A stretch of 33,977 nt of DNA from Armatimonadota bacterium (GTDB taxonomy: Bacteria > Armatimonadota > Zipacnadia > Zipacnadales > VGFC01). The position numbers and the translations under genes are program-made. Positions 1 through 7,559 of the stretch are shown piece by piece. A model generated the notes under the pieces. The model searched no databases. It worked only from the letters and a program-made list of their open reading frames with translations, and was not told the DNA's origin. Where the stretch lies: assembly GCA_016869045.1 (NCBI GenBank), contig VGFC01000027.1, forward strand, positions 1 to 33,977. The letters run 5' to 3'. Position 1 is the first letter of the stretch. Each line of letters starts with the position of its first letter.

Positions 1-37
1 TGTTGGTCATGTACGAAATAACCTGACATCATCGGGT

Positions 38-117
38 CGTTGTAGGGGCAGAGCGTGCTCTGCCCACGCCGTCGGTTCGGGCAACACCTGGGCAGAGCAC
101 GCTCTGCCCCTACAACG
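38..117. repeat. REP-like palindrome, perfect 29-bp arms
   Basis: Arms at 38-66 and 89-117 are exact reverse complements, separated by 22 bp. Each arm is itself partly palindromic around GCAGAGCGTGCTCTGC, so this is two REP-like units back to back. It lies in a stretch with no credible gene (1-376). No transposase is nearby. It may be an intergenic BIME-like element. Confidence 0.8.
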
Positions 118-181
118 ACACCCGCCAAGTTATTATGTGCATGGCCATAATGGCGCCCCTACACGACCGGGCGCGATGAAG

Positions 182-287
182 ATTGTGTTGATAAAGGCAG
201 TGTCGGGATTGGTATCCCGACCTACGAGCCGCGTACGGCGCGTATGAGAGGCGTGCTTCCTCGACGCAGCCCTTTTTCAACACAATC
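182..287. repeat. Nested inverted repeat, possible MITE or REP pair
   Basis: The outer arms at 182-197 and 272-287 match at 15 of 16 positions. Inside lies a tight hairpin with arms GTCGGGAT (202-209) and ATCCCGAC (214-221). No coding potential was recognised. With the neighbouring palindromes it fills the gene-free left edge. Confidence 0.6.
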
Positions 288-294
288 CGTATCG

Positions 295-352
295 CGCCCC
301 TACGTCTCAACCGGCTGCAGCCGTAATGTAGGGGCGTGATTCATCACGCCCC
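295..352. repeat. Short palindromes downstream of the reductase-like gene
   Basis: CGCCCCTAC at 295-303 pairs with GTAGGGGCG at 328-336. GGGGCGTGAT at 331-340 pairs with ATCACGCCCC at 343-352. The second hairpin lies about 25 bp beyond the stop of the minus-strand gene at 377, so it could end that transcript. The words resemble the repeat at 38-117, so it may equally be a REP remnant. Confidence 0.4.
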
Positions 353-376
353 CTGCCGTCCTTCCCATACACCCTC

Positions 377-1465
377 TCAGACCCACTCCCAGTCGCGCAG
401 GAAGTGGTAGTCGGGCGGCAGGTTGGCGGTCATCTCCTCGACGGCCTGGCGAAGCCTCGCCTGCTCGCCGAGGTCGAGCTTGCGGTGCTCGCGGACGGCG
501 AGAGCGACGTTCTCGACTTGGTGCGTGTTGATCAGGCCCGGGATCGGCGCCGTGATGGCGGGGTTGCCGAGGATGTAGCGGATGGTGAGGCGGGCGAGTT
601 CGTCGTCCTCGTTGGCGACGGGGCTATCAAGCTGGCTGTTGCCCTTGAAGAGCGAGTTGCTCGAGAAGGGCTTGATCCCGAAGGCGCCGACATCCTGCGC
701 GCGAATCGCGTCGAAGAGGCTGTCTTGCGGCAGCTCCTTGCTGTTGGCGGTGTAGGGGAACAGGATCACGCTGATCTGCGGCCACGTCTCGATGGCATGC
801 TTGAGGAACTCGTGGTGGTGGGAGGAGAGCCCGAGGAAGCGCACCTTCCCCTGGCCGTGCAGCACTTCGAAGGCCTCCATCATGGCCTCCATGTCGGCGT
901 CGGGCTGAGGCTCGGTCATCAGGGCCGAGACGCGCCACACATCGGCGTAGCCGAGCTTCGCCTGGCGCAGGCCGTTGTCGAAGCCCTCGATGAGCTTCTC
1001 CTTCGTGCGCCAGTCGGGGAAGCGCAGCTCGCTCTCATACCACGAGAAGCCGAAGTACATCTTCTCACGCCGTCCGCGCAAGGCCTCGGCGTAGGCCATG
1101 ATCTCCCCGCCCGCGCACGCATCCACGTAGTTGATCCCCACGTCGATGCACTTGCTGATCACCTCGGCGCGGTTGGCAATGAGCGCCTTCATGGCCTGCT
1201 CGCCCGGCAGGTCCCAGCCGCTGGTACCCTCGGCCGCCTGGAGCCGCTTCCAGTGCCCGCCGAGGCAGACCGCCGAGACCCACAGCCCTGTCTTGCCCAG
1301 CCGGCGGTACTCCATGTCCGGGTTGTGGTTCAGGATCTTCGCTGGATCGGGCGGTTGGGCGGCGGCCCGACTCGCGCTCACTCCCGCCGCCGCGCCGAGG
1401 GCCGCGCCGGTGGTGTAGGTGAGGAACTCCCGACGGTCGATGGGCTTGCGCTTGCGCTGAGACAT
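377..1465 (-). CDS. Tat-exported aldo/keto reductase-like protein, atypical active site
   Basis: 362 aa. The start ATG at 1465 is preceded by a strong GAGGAGGG ribosome site; longer in-frame extensions lack such a site. The N-terminus carries a twin-arginine signal (RREFL at 11-15, then a hydrophobic Ala-rich stretch to about residue 36), so export in folded form is expected. From about residue 52 (EYRRLGKTGLWVS) the sequence follows the NADPH-binding TIM-barrel aldo/keto reductase fold, ending in the usual NPAITAPIPG cofactor region. The catalytic tetrad looks broken. Asp115 and possibly Tyr125 are present, but the expected Lys position reads Ser141 (FGFSW) and the expected His reads Ser180 (DVWRVS). 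It may be a non-canonical oxidoreductase or a binding protein. The fold is secure; the reaction is unknown. Confidence 0.85.
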   Translation of the reverse strand: MSQRKRKPIDRREFLTYTTGAALGAAAGVSASRAAAQPPDPAKILNHNPDMEYRRLGKTGLWVSAVCLGGHWKRLQAAEGTSGWDLPGEQAMKALIANRAEVISKCIDVGINYVDACAGGEIMAYAEALRGRREKMYFGFSWYESELRFPDWRTKEKLIEGFDNGLRQAKLGYADVWRVSALMTEPQPDADMEAMMEAFEVLHGQGKVRFLGLSSHHHEFLKHAIETWPQISVILFPYTANSKELPQDSLFDAIRAQDVGAFGIKPFSSNSLFKGNSQLDSPVANEDDELARLTIRYILGNPAITAPIPGLINTHQVENVALAVREHRKLDLGEQARLRQAVEEMTANLPPDYHFLRDWEWV

Positions 1466-1677
1466 GGGGCTGCCCTCCTCACGGAGCGTGTTCGGCGACA
1501 ACAAGGTCCTTTGGACACGCTCACGCGTTTGTCCTGCTTCCCAACACGCTCCGAGAAACCTGCGGGGCCTCAAGAAGGAACCAATGCGAGGACGAGGAAT
1601 GTTGATAGAGGTACTGACGCAAGCGCGGATTTGCGCGTTGATCCTGGATTGGGCTCTTCCCCAGAGGAGGTCTCCTC

Positions 1678-2214
1678 GTGCGCAAGGCCATCGCGGTTCT
1701 GATCTGCCTGATGTTGCTGCTGGCCGTCGGCGTGGCGTACAACCAGTGCGCCCAGAAGCAATGTGACAAGACAAGCTGCCCGTCGCCCTGTCCCGGCAAC
1801 TGCCCGACGCCCACGGCGTCGTGCTCCTCGTGTCCGAAGGCGTCCGCGGACTGCCCGCCGAAGGGCGACTGCGTGAACTGCGACGGCTCGACGTGCTCCC
1901 TCAAGGACTGCGAGAAGGTCGCCGCCTTCACGGGCGTCGTGCGCTACGTCGTCTCGGCGAACTCCCGCGTGAAGGTCGTGGCCGGAGACAAGGGGCTGCT
2001 GTTGCGCGTGCACGATGAGTGCGCGTCGGCCGAGGCGCTCAAGCAGAAGCTCTCCGCCCTCAAGCGAGGCGACACGGTAAGCGCGAAGTTCTGGACCTGC
2101 GCCCAGTCGGGCAAGCACTACCTTGTTGACATCGCCGCCGGCGCTCCGGCAGCCTCCGGCGCCTGCTGTGGTGGCGCGGGCTGCCCGCCGACCGGAGGCT
2201 GCGCCGGCAAGTAA
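1678..2214 (+). CDS. Cysteine-rich secreted protein of unknown function
   Basis: 178 aa, GTG start with AGAGGAGGT about 7 nt upstream. A signal peptide or anchor covers residues 1-20. A Cys/Pro-rich segment follows (about 12 Cys between residues 24 and 78, many as C-x2-5-C), then a compact beta-rich domain (about 82-150; VVRYVV, KGLLLRVH, GDTVSAKFWTC), then a Gly/Cys tail (ACCGGAGC). There are 19 Cys in total, suggesting metal binding or disulphide cross-linking outside the cytoplasm. There is no classical lipobox. The gene is divergent from the reductase-like gene and shares its 212-bp upstream region. I do not recognise the family. Confidence 0.75.
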   Translation: MRKAIAVLICLMLLLAVGVAYNQCAQKQCDKTSCPSPCPGNCPTPTASCSSCPKASADCPPKGDCVNCDGSTCSLKDCEKVAAFTGVVRYVVSANSRVKVVAGDKGLLLRVHDECASAEALKQKLSALKRGDTVSAKFWTCAQSGKHYLVDIAAGAPAASGACCGGAGCPPTGGCAGK

Positions 2215-2286
2215 CCCGGACGCACCAACCGATCTCACCCACAGGGCGTCGCGAAGCACGCGGCGCCCTGTCTGCTACTCCCGACC

Positions 2287-3114
2287 ATGCCTGAACTTCC
2301 GGAAGTGGAGACCATCCGCCGCGACCTGACTCGGTGCCTTGTCGGTCACTCCATCGAGTCGGTGCGGGTGCTCCGCGCCTCAGTGCTGGAGTGCTCCGCG
2401 CGCCGGCTCAAGGCCTCGCTTACAGGTGCGACAGTCCGCGACATTCGTCGCCACGGTAAGGTGCTAATCCTCGATCTCGACTCCGGCCTCAGCCTACTCG
2501 TCCACCTGCGCATGACGGGCCAACTCCTCCTCTGCGGCGACGCCCCGAACCCGCGCTTCGTGCGTGTCGTGTTCCAGCTACGCGATGGCGGCCGCCTCAT
2601 CTACGCCGACTGCCGTGCGCTCGGAAAACTCGAACTGGTGCGCGCCGACCGACTCGCCTCCGCCAAGGCCTTGGCTCGCTTCGGCCCGGATGCGCTGACG
2701 GTCGAGGGTTCGAGCGCCCTCCTTGCCGCCGCACGCCGCCGCGGCACCCCCATCAAGTGCCTGCTGCTGGATCAGTCCGTCATCGCGGGGATCGGCAACA
2801 TCTACGCCAGCGAGATCCTGCACCTCGCGCGCATTGCACCGGATCGTCCGGCCAACACCCTCGCTCCGGCGGAGCTGCGGGCCCTCCAGCGCGCCACGCA
2901 GCCCATCCTCCTCGCCGCCATCGAGGCTCGCGGCACCACCTTCAGCGACTTCCGCACCGGTACCGACGAGCCCGGTGGCTACGCCTCGAAGCTGCGCGTC
3001 TACGGCCGCGAAGGGGAACGCTGCAGGAGACGCGGTTGCGGAGGGACCATCGCGCGACTGGTGCAACAGCAGAGGTCTACATTCTGGTGTCCGGGGTGTC
3101 AGAGGTGGCCGTAG
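2287..3114 (+). CDS. mutM: Formamidopyrimidine-DNA glycosylase (MutM/Fpg)
   Basis: 275 aa, the normal family length. This bifunctional base-excision-repair enzyme removes oxidised purines such as 8-oxoguanine and nicks the resulting abasic site. The N-terminus PELPEVETIRRDL supplies the catalytic Pro and Glu directly after the initiator Met. The helix-two-turn-helix region includes IKCLLLDQSVIAGIGNIYASE (split here only by length: IKCLLLDQSV and IAGIGNIYASE). The C-terminal zinc finger is present, but its first knuckle is C-x4-C (ERCRRRGCGG) instead of the usual C-x2-C; the second is normal (FWCPGCQ). The gene ends 20 bp from a convergent hicA-like gene. Confidence 0.95.
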   Translation: MPELPEVETIRRDLTRCLVGHSIESVRVLRASVLECSARRLKASLTGATVRDIRRHGKVLILDLDSGLSLLVHLRMTGQLLLCGDAPNPRFVRVVFQLRDGGRLIYADCRALGKLELVRADRLASAKALARFGPDALTVEGSSALLAAARRRGTPIKCLLLDQSVIAGIGNIYASEILHLARIAPDRPANTLAPAELRALQRATQPILLAAIEARGTTFSDFRTGTDEPGGYASKLRVYGREGERCRRRGCGGTIARLVQQQRSTFWCPGCQRWP

Positions 3115-3119
3115 GCCAC
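3105..3119. terminator. Short hairpin between convergent mutM and hicA
   Basis: GTGGCC, loop GTA, GGCCAC overlaps the mutM stop codon and sits 16 bp from the hicA stop. The stem is only 6 bp and has no T-tract, so a bidirectional terminator role is weakly supported. Confidence 0.25.
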
Positions 3120-3134
3120 GCTGTGCGCCAGGGG

Positions 3135-3353
3135 TCAGTACACGTCCATGAACTCCTCCGGTGATACACCCGCGCGACGCAGGGCCACAACGAGGGTCCC
3201 CCGCATGACCCGGGAATGGCGAGGGATGGCCACGTTCCGCCCGCGAAGCGGATCCTCGAGCACCGTATGACGACGGCCTTCGCGCATCTCCGTGAACCCA
3301 AGACGACGTAGGGCGATAAGCACTCTCCTGCGGTCGAGATCACTCGGGATCAA
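3135..3353 (-). CDS. hicA: HicA-like toxin (YcfA family mRNA interferase)
   Basis: 72 aa from a TTG at 3353 that overlaps the end of hicB by 14 nt, giving translational coupling; a shorter form could start at the downstream GTG. The sequence follows the HicA fold: DRRRVLIALRRLGFTE, then the His-bearing strand RRHTVLED, then VAIPRHSRVMRGTLVVALRRAGVSPEEF. HicA toxins are small double-stranded-RNA-binding-fold proteins that use this His to cleave mRNA, and they are neutralised by HicB. The His is kept, although the usual GSHH context reads GRRH. The start codon choice is uncertain; the family call is good. Confidence 0.8.
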   Translation of the reverse strand: MIPSDLDRRRVLIALRRLGFTEMREGRRHTVLEDPLRGRNVAIPRHSRVMRGTLVVALRRAGVSPEEFMDVY

Positions 3354-3612
3354 GCGGCCATCCCCTCTCGCGGCAGGACTCGATGAGAAGCGAGATGGCC
3401 TCCGCGACCATGTCGAGGGCCTCCTCGACGGTCTCGCCTTGCGAGGCGCACTTCGGCGGGGTCTCGGAGATCGCGACATACCCCCCGACGTCCAGGTCCG
3501 GCTCAAGCCGTATGCTGTACGTCTGACCATCCACCTTGATGACCTTGTGGATCACGTCGGCAACAGCCTCGATATTGCCCACGGCGGTCCTCCGTACGGC
3601 GAACTCCCCCAT
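3340..3612 (-). CDS. hicB: HicB-like antitoxin
   Basis: 90 aa, ATG start with a GAAGGGGAAG ribosome site. The body reads SIRLEPDLDVGGYVAISE, then a CASQGETVEEALDMVAEAI helix, the signature of the HicB partial RNase-H fold that binds HicA. The N-terminal 25 residues are not typical, so a start further in is possible. No DNA-binding helix-turn-helix or ribbon-helix-helix is obvious after residue 85, so autoregulation by this protein is doubtful. The order is hicB then hicA, the reverse of the classical E. coli order. It follows the Fe-S gene by 17 bp. Confidence 0.82.
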   Translation of the reverse strand: MGEFAVRRTAVGNIEAVADVIHKVIKVDGQTYSIRLEPDLDVGGYVAISETPPKCASQGETVEEALDMVAEAISLLIESCRERGWPLDPE

Positions 3613-3629
3613 GATCTTCCCCTTCGCTG

Positions 3630-4718
3630 TCAGGAGTCAGGTTCCTGCTCACGCAGCCTCATTTGAGCTCCGCACCTCTTCGGCAGCAGCCACCTCTCCC
3701 GCTTGATGAAGCGGCCGTTCTCGAAGGTCTGCTCGCAGGCGTTTCCGGCTTCGAGGTGGTCGAAGCAGCTTCTCATGCAGCCGCGGGAGCCGCCGATTCC
3801 GTAGCTCCCCGCGCCCTCGCCGCCGCCCCAGTGCGCGATCTGCCAGTGCCCGTCTACCAGGTGCCCGGACGGGTCCTCCTCGGTGCGCCGCCAGGAGCCC
3901 AGCGAGAAGGGCCAGCAGAGCTTGTAGGCCATGTCCTCGGTCATTGTCTGCACGGTCACGTCGAACTCCCAGCCAGGGAGGCTCTTGTGCAGGAAGGGCG
4001 AGACCTGCGGGTCGCCGCCGTGGTAGCCGAGCGTGCAGCGGCCAAGCTGGATGTCGGCCCATTCGTAGACCTTGTCCTCGATCTGCACGCGGACGGTCTT
4101 GCCTTCGCGCTGATGCGGGATCGCGTTCGCCTGGCAGCCGGTCACGCAGCTCATGCACCGGTCGCACAGCGACCCCGGCTCGACGAGCGGGTCGGGTTCG
4201 AGCTCCAGGTCGGTGAGGATCGCCGCCAGGCGCACGCGCGGCCCGAAGCGCTTCGTCAGGAAGACCTTGGCCCAGCCCGGCTCACCCAGGCCGGCGGCGG
4301 TGGCGACGAGCCGGATCGCGAAGTGCACGTTCGGCGCCACCGCGCCCTCCCGGATCGGCGGGTCGGGCGGCTGGGTCTCCGGGACGCCGGGGTAATACGG
4401 CACCGCTTCCCAGCCCGCGTCCTCGATGAAGCACGCCGTCTCGTAGACGCCGACGGGGATGAAGAAGCTGTTCAGCAACCCGTGGTAGCCGAAGTACGTG
4501 TAGGTCGGCCAGTACGTCCCCTCCTCGATCCCCCGCCAGTTCCCGCGCAGGATGCGCCGCGCAACCGCGATGACCGAGCGACACTCGGGGAAGATGCTCG
4601 CCGGGTGCATGCGTTCCGGCGCGTTCGCGAAGCGCTCGATGTTCGCGACGCCCACCAGGTCCAGCCCATGCCGCTGAGCAGTCTCGATGATCTGCTGTTT
4701 GGTGATGGTGTGTGCCAT
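3630..4718 (-). CDS. QueG/reductive-dehalogenase-like iron-sulfur protein, copy 1
   Basis: 362 aa. Its ATG directly abuts the TAA of the upstream gene (TAA-ATG), so the two are translationally coupled. The N-terminal half (DLVGVANIERF, FPECRSVIAVARRI, RGIEEGTYW) resembles the corrinoid/QueG-type domain seen in epoxyqueuosine reductase and reductive dehalogenases. A ferredoxin-type motif follows: Cys185, 188, 191 and 195 (C-x2-C-x2-C-x3-C), plus later cysteines (GGSRGCMRSCFDH) that could ligate a second cluster. The C-terminal 120 residues are rich in Trp and Gly and not typical of QueG. No Tat signal is visible, so it is presumably a cytoplasmic redox enzyme. The substrate is unknown. Confidence 0.75.
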   Translation of the reverse strand: MAHTITKQQIIETAQRHGLDLVGVANIERFANAPERMHPASIFPECRSVIAVARRILRGNWRGIEEGTYWPTYTYFGYHGLLNSFFIPVGVYETACFIEDAGWEAVPYYPGVPETQPPDPPIREGAVAPNVHFAIRLVATAAGLGEPGWAKVFLTKRFGPRVRLAAILTDLELEPDPLVEPGSLCDRCMSCVTGCQANAIPHQREGKTVRVQIEDKVYEWADIQLGRCTLGYHGGDPQVSPFLHKSLPGWEFDVTVQTMTEDMAYKLCWPFSLGSWRRTEEDPSGHLVDGHWQIAHWGGGEGAGSYGIGGSRGCMRSCFDHLEAGNACEQTFENGRFIKRERWLLPKRCGAQMRLREQEPDS

Positions 4719-5552
4719 TTACCCCCTCGTCCAGACGGGACGCTTACGGAACGGGTTGGCGAACGCGTTCTGCAGGCGGCCGGCTTCGTCCAGCTGCGCC
4801 ACGCACGTCCGCACACACAGCGCCCCCAGCCGGTCCGGGGTGCCCGCCGGGTGATGCGGGTTTGGCCCCGCGCCGTTCCTGCACTGGCGGCACTTCGCGA
4901 AGTCGATCGCGGCGACCGTCATGTCCTTGCCCGCAATGGTGACCGTGCGGTCGCCCGCCTCAACCCATGCGCCCAGCGGGCAGCTCCTCATGCACTCCCG
5001 GCATAGGTCGCAGACCGATTCTGAGAGCAGCGGCGTCGGCTCGAAGGGCGCATCGGTCAGGATGAGCTGGAACCGCTGGCGCGGGCCGTACTGCGGCGTC
5101 AGCACCTCGCCGCAGTACCCGATCTCCGCCAGCCCCGCCCGCCCCGCCGCCGCGCGCACATCGATCATCACATTCGGCGGCGGCAGATCGCGGCGCACGG
5201 GGATGCCCGACGGGGGGATCAGCGGCGAGAGGTCCTGGATCGGGCACGCCTCCCAGCGGTTGTCCTCCAGCCACGTCGCGAGCGTGATCGTCGTGATCGC
5301 GAGCATCCGGTCGGCGAGCCACGACAGCCCGTACTGGCCGTACAGGTCGAACTGCGTTCCCTCCTCGATGCCGCGCAGCGTTCCGCGCGTGATGCGCTTC
5401 CCGATGGCGATCACTGTGCGACACTCGGGGAAGATGGAGCGTGGGTGGTGCTCGACGGGCACATCGTCGAAGCGCTCGATCGGCGCGAACCCGACCAGAT
5501 CGGCGCGCTTCTCCCGGGCGAAGTCGAGGAACTCGCGGGTCAAGTCGTCCAT
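4719..5552 (-). CDS. QueG/reductive-dehalogenase-like iron-sulfur protein, copy 2
   Basis: 277 aa, a paralogue of the downstream gene. They share DLVGxAxIERF, FPECR(S/T)VIA, and RG-x2-RGIEEGT. Cys181, 184, 187 and 191 form C-x2-C-x2-C-x3-C. A second set (FAKCRQC, later LCVRTC) suggests a second [4Fe-4S] cluster. It lacks the C-terminal extension of copy 1. Adjacent, coupled and of unequal length, the pair could form a heterodimer or act in consecutive steps. Neither looks like a complete QueG. The ATG at 5552 follows a weak GGGGCAGGC ribosome site. Confidence 0.75.
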   Translation of the reverse strand: MDDLTREFLDFAREKRADLVGFAPIERFDDVPVEHHPRSIFPECRTVIAIGKRITRGTLRGIEEGTQFDLYGQYGLSWLADRMLAITTITLATWLEDNRWEACPIQDLSPLIPPSGIPVRRDLPPPNVMIDVRAAAGRAGLAEIGYCGEVLTPQYGPRQRFQLILTDAPFEPTPLLSESVCDLCRECMRSCPLGAWVEAGDRTVTIAGKDMTVAAIDFAKCRQCRNGAGPNPHHPAGTPDRLGALCVRTCVAQLDEAGRLQNAFANPFRKRPVWTRG

Positions 5553-5625
5553 TGCGCCTGCCCCTCGGCGTGTGCTGGGTGTGTGCGGGCGGGTTCCCCG
5601 GCCGGCATGGCGCGGCCTGCCGGGC

Positions 5626-7515
5626 TCAGTAGTACGTGAAGCTGCACAGCCGCTCCGGCTCGTCGATCGGCGCGGGAGGTGTGCCCGCCCCCTGCTCCGG
5701 GCTGTGGTAGACGACGATCTCCTCCGCGTTGTAGAGGATCACCTCGTCCTGACCATCGCTATCGATGTCGGCGATGCGTGCCATGGGGGATTCCGCGCCT
5801 GGGCCTCCGAACGGTGGGGGATCGGCGAAGCGTGCGATCAGCTTCCCGCGACCGTCGACGATGACCCCGTCCGCGGGCATCACGATCCGCGCACTGCCGC
5901 CCCACTCCACCAGCCGCGCGAACCGCTGGTAGGCCGAGTAGTACGTCCCAATCCGGCGGGCCTGCGAGTCGAAGAGCGCCAGTTGTGCGCGCCCCGGTCG
6001 CGCCCAGCCATCATCGACGATCATCTCGCAGCCGCGCAGGTCGGGGCGGATATCGCCGACGCTGATCGTCTGGAAGTGGAAGTCGGTCAGCGGCGGCTGC
6101 GGGTGATGGAGGATCTCGCCCGTCAGCGAGGCGATGACCATCTCGCTTCCGCCGCCGCAACCGAGCACGGCGCGAACCGGCCCTCCGGGTTCCATCCGCA
6201 CCAGGCGCGTGGTGTCCGCATGGTCGGGCAGCGGCAGCTCCCAGAGAACCTTGCCGTCGTGGTCGATCAGCGCATACCCACAGAGGACCTCGTCCCGCCC
6301 ATCGCCGTCGGTATCGCGCACCGTGGGGTGGTGGCCCGTGTTGCCATGCCACTCCCAGAGGACGTTGAGCCGATCGTCGCAGGCCCAGAGGTGGTCGTAG
6401 CGGCTCTTGACCAGGAGGTCGGCCGCGCGCGGTCCTCCGCGCAGGTTCGCGATGATGAGGCAGTCGGCGACCTCCAGGCCCTTCGGCAGCGGGAAGCGCG
6501 CCTTCTCGGTTCCCGTGCGGCCGTCGAGCGCGATGATGAACCCGCGAATGCTGGCCAGCACCTCCGCGTGCCCGTCGCCGTCAAGGTCGTGCACCGTCGC
6601 CGGAACGTCGTACGCTATGTCCGCCCGGCCGCCCTCGCCCCAGCGCCAGAGTTCGGTACCGTCGCTCGCGTAGGCGGTCAGAGCCGTGACCGCCTGGTTG
6701 TCGTTCCGCGCGACCACGAAGTCCGGCTTGCCGTCGCCCGTCAGATCGCCGAGCGCCAACCAGCACCCGCCGCGGGCGCCGGTCGCGATCCGCAAGCATG
6801 GTTCGAGAGCGCGGCACTGCGGCGGCTTCGGCGGATGTGAGGAGCACTCGAGCGCGGTCCAGCGGACGCCGGGCGCCTCGCGCCATCCGCAGTGCGGGCC
6901 GAAGGGGTGCCGCGCGGAACTCGTGGCGAACGGATCGGGGTGCCAGTATGGTTCGCCGCGCTTGCCGGGGAGGACCGGGTCATCGACGACGCTGACCGTC
7001 CAGCGGGGCGCAGGGCCCTGCGCAGGGCAGAGGCGCGCCGACAATCGCAGCACCGGCGGGACGCGGTCGGCGTTGAGGAACCAGACCGGACCGCGCTCGT
7101 CGCGGCGCGCCATTCGTGTCTGCACTTCGAGGACGTACTCGCCCGGGGAGTCGCAGCTTGCAGTCCGCCCCTCGGCGAGGAGGGTCTCTTCGCCGCCAAT
7201 GACCTTCCCCAGCAGCAGGCGACCGGGCACGGTGCGCACGAAGTAGTGCTCGTCCTCGTCCCGGGCCAGAAAGACGATCTCCGCCGTGGCTGACGGCGCA
7301 TCGAGCTGAAACGAGGCGCGGACGTGCGGGTAGGGCCCGACGTCACGACGCGAGAGGATGACGGCCCCCCGGGGTTGGCCCTGCATCTCGGTGGATCTCT
7401 CCGCTTGGCGCGAGGCGCCGGAACTGGGGAGCCCAGCGAAAGGGCGCTGCGCGCCTCCCGGGCCGGGTGACCCGACCAGGCAGGCGAGCAGCGCCCAAGT
7501 GAGCGGGCGAGCCAT
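5626..7515 (-). CDS. Secreted FG-GAP/VCBS-repeat protein
   Basis: 629 aa from MARPLTWALLACLVG, a clean signal peptide. An alternative ATG at 7566, overlapping the upstream prepilin stop as ATGGTAG, would add 17 residues. The N-terminal 200 residues form a beta-rich domain without a clear family. From about residue 240 come repeated calcium-binding-like FG-GAP blades: LGDLTGDGKPDFVVARND, HDLDGDGHAEVLAS, RDTDGDGRDEVLCG, IADIDSDGQDEVILYN. These fit a beta-propeller of the kind found in integrin-like and rhamnogalacturonan-lyase-associated proteins. It probably acts at the cell surface in carbohydrate or matrix binding. Catalytic residues are not recognisable. Confidence 0.8.
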   Translation of the reverse strand: MARPLTWALLACLVGSPGPGGAQRPFAGLPSSGASRQAERSTEMQGQPRGAVILSRRDVGPYPHVRASFQLDAPSATAEIVFLARDEDEHYFVRTVPGRLLLGKVIGGEETLLAEGRTASCDSPGEYVLEVQTRMARRDERGPVWFLNADRVPPVLRLSARLCPAQGPAPRWTVSVVDDPVLPGKRGEPYWHPDPFATSSARHPFGPHCGWREAPGVRWTALECSSHPPKPPQCRALEPCLRIATGARGGCWLALGDLTGDGKPDFVVARNDNQAVTALTAYASDGTELWRWGEGGRADIAYDVPATVHDLDGDGHAEVLASIRGFIIALDGRTGTEKARFPLPKGLEVADCLIIANLRGGPRAADLLVKSRYDHLWACDDRLNVLWEWHGNTGHHPTVRDTDGDGRDEVLCGYALIDHDGKVLWELPLPDHADTTRLVRMEPGGPVRAVLGCGGGSEMVIASLTGEILHHPQPPLTDFHFQTISVGDIRPDLRGCEMIVDDGWARPGRAQLALFDSQARRIGTYYSAYQRFARLVEWGGSARIVMPADGVIVDGRGKLIARFADPPPFGGPGAESPMARIADIDSDGQDEVILYNAEEIVVYHSPEQGAGTPPAPIDEPERLCSFTYY

Positions 7516-7559
7516 GCGAGGGACTCGCTCGACCGGCGGCAGGGCGACGAGTCGCGAGC

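Noticed and set aside
1483-1552. GGAGCGTGTT / AACACGCTCC inverted repeat in the 1466-1677 divergent region
   Set aside because: Ten-bp arms 50 bp apart with no promoter elements aligned; could be chance.
404-1702. 432-codon open frame on + opposite the aldo/keto reductase-like gene
   Set aside because: It is the antisense shadow of a gene with clear family motifs; high GC keeps antisense frames open and it shows only low-complexity Leu/Val/Arg composition.
3663-6840. Long + strand frames (3663-5006 and 4921-6840) opposite the Fe-S and FG-GAP genes
   Set aside because: Antisense to genes with Cys cluster and calcium-loop motifs; no ribosome site or recognisable domain.
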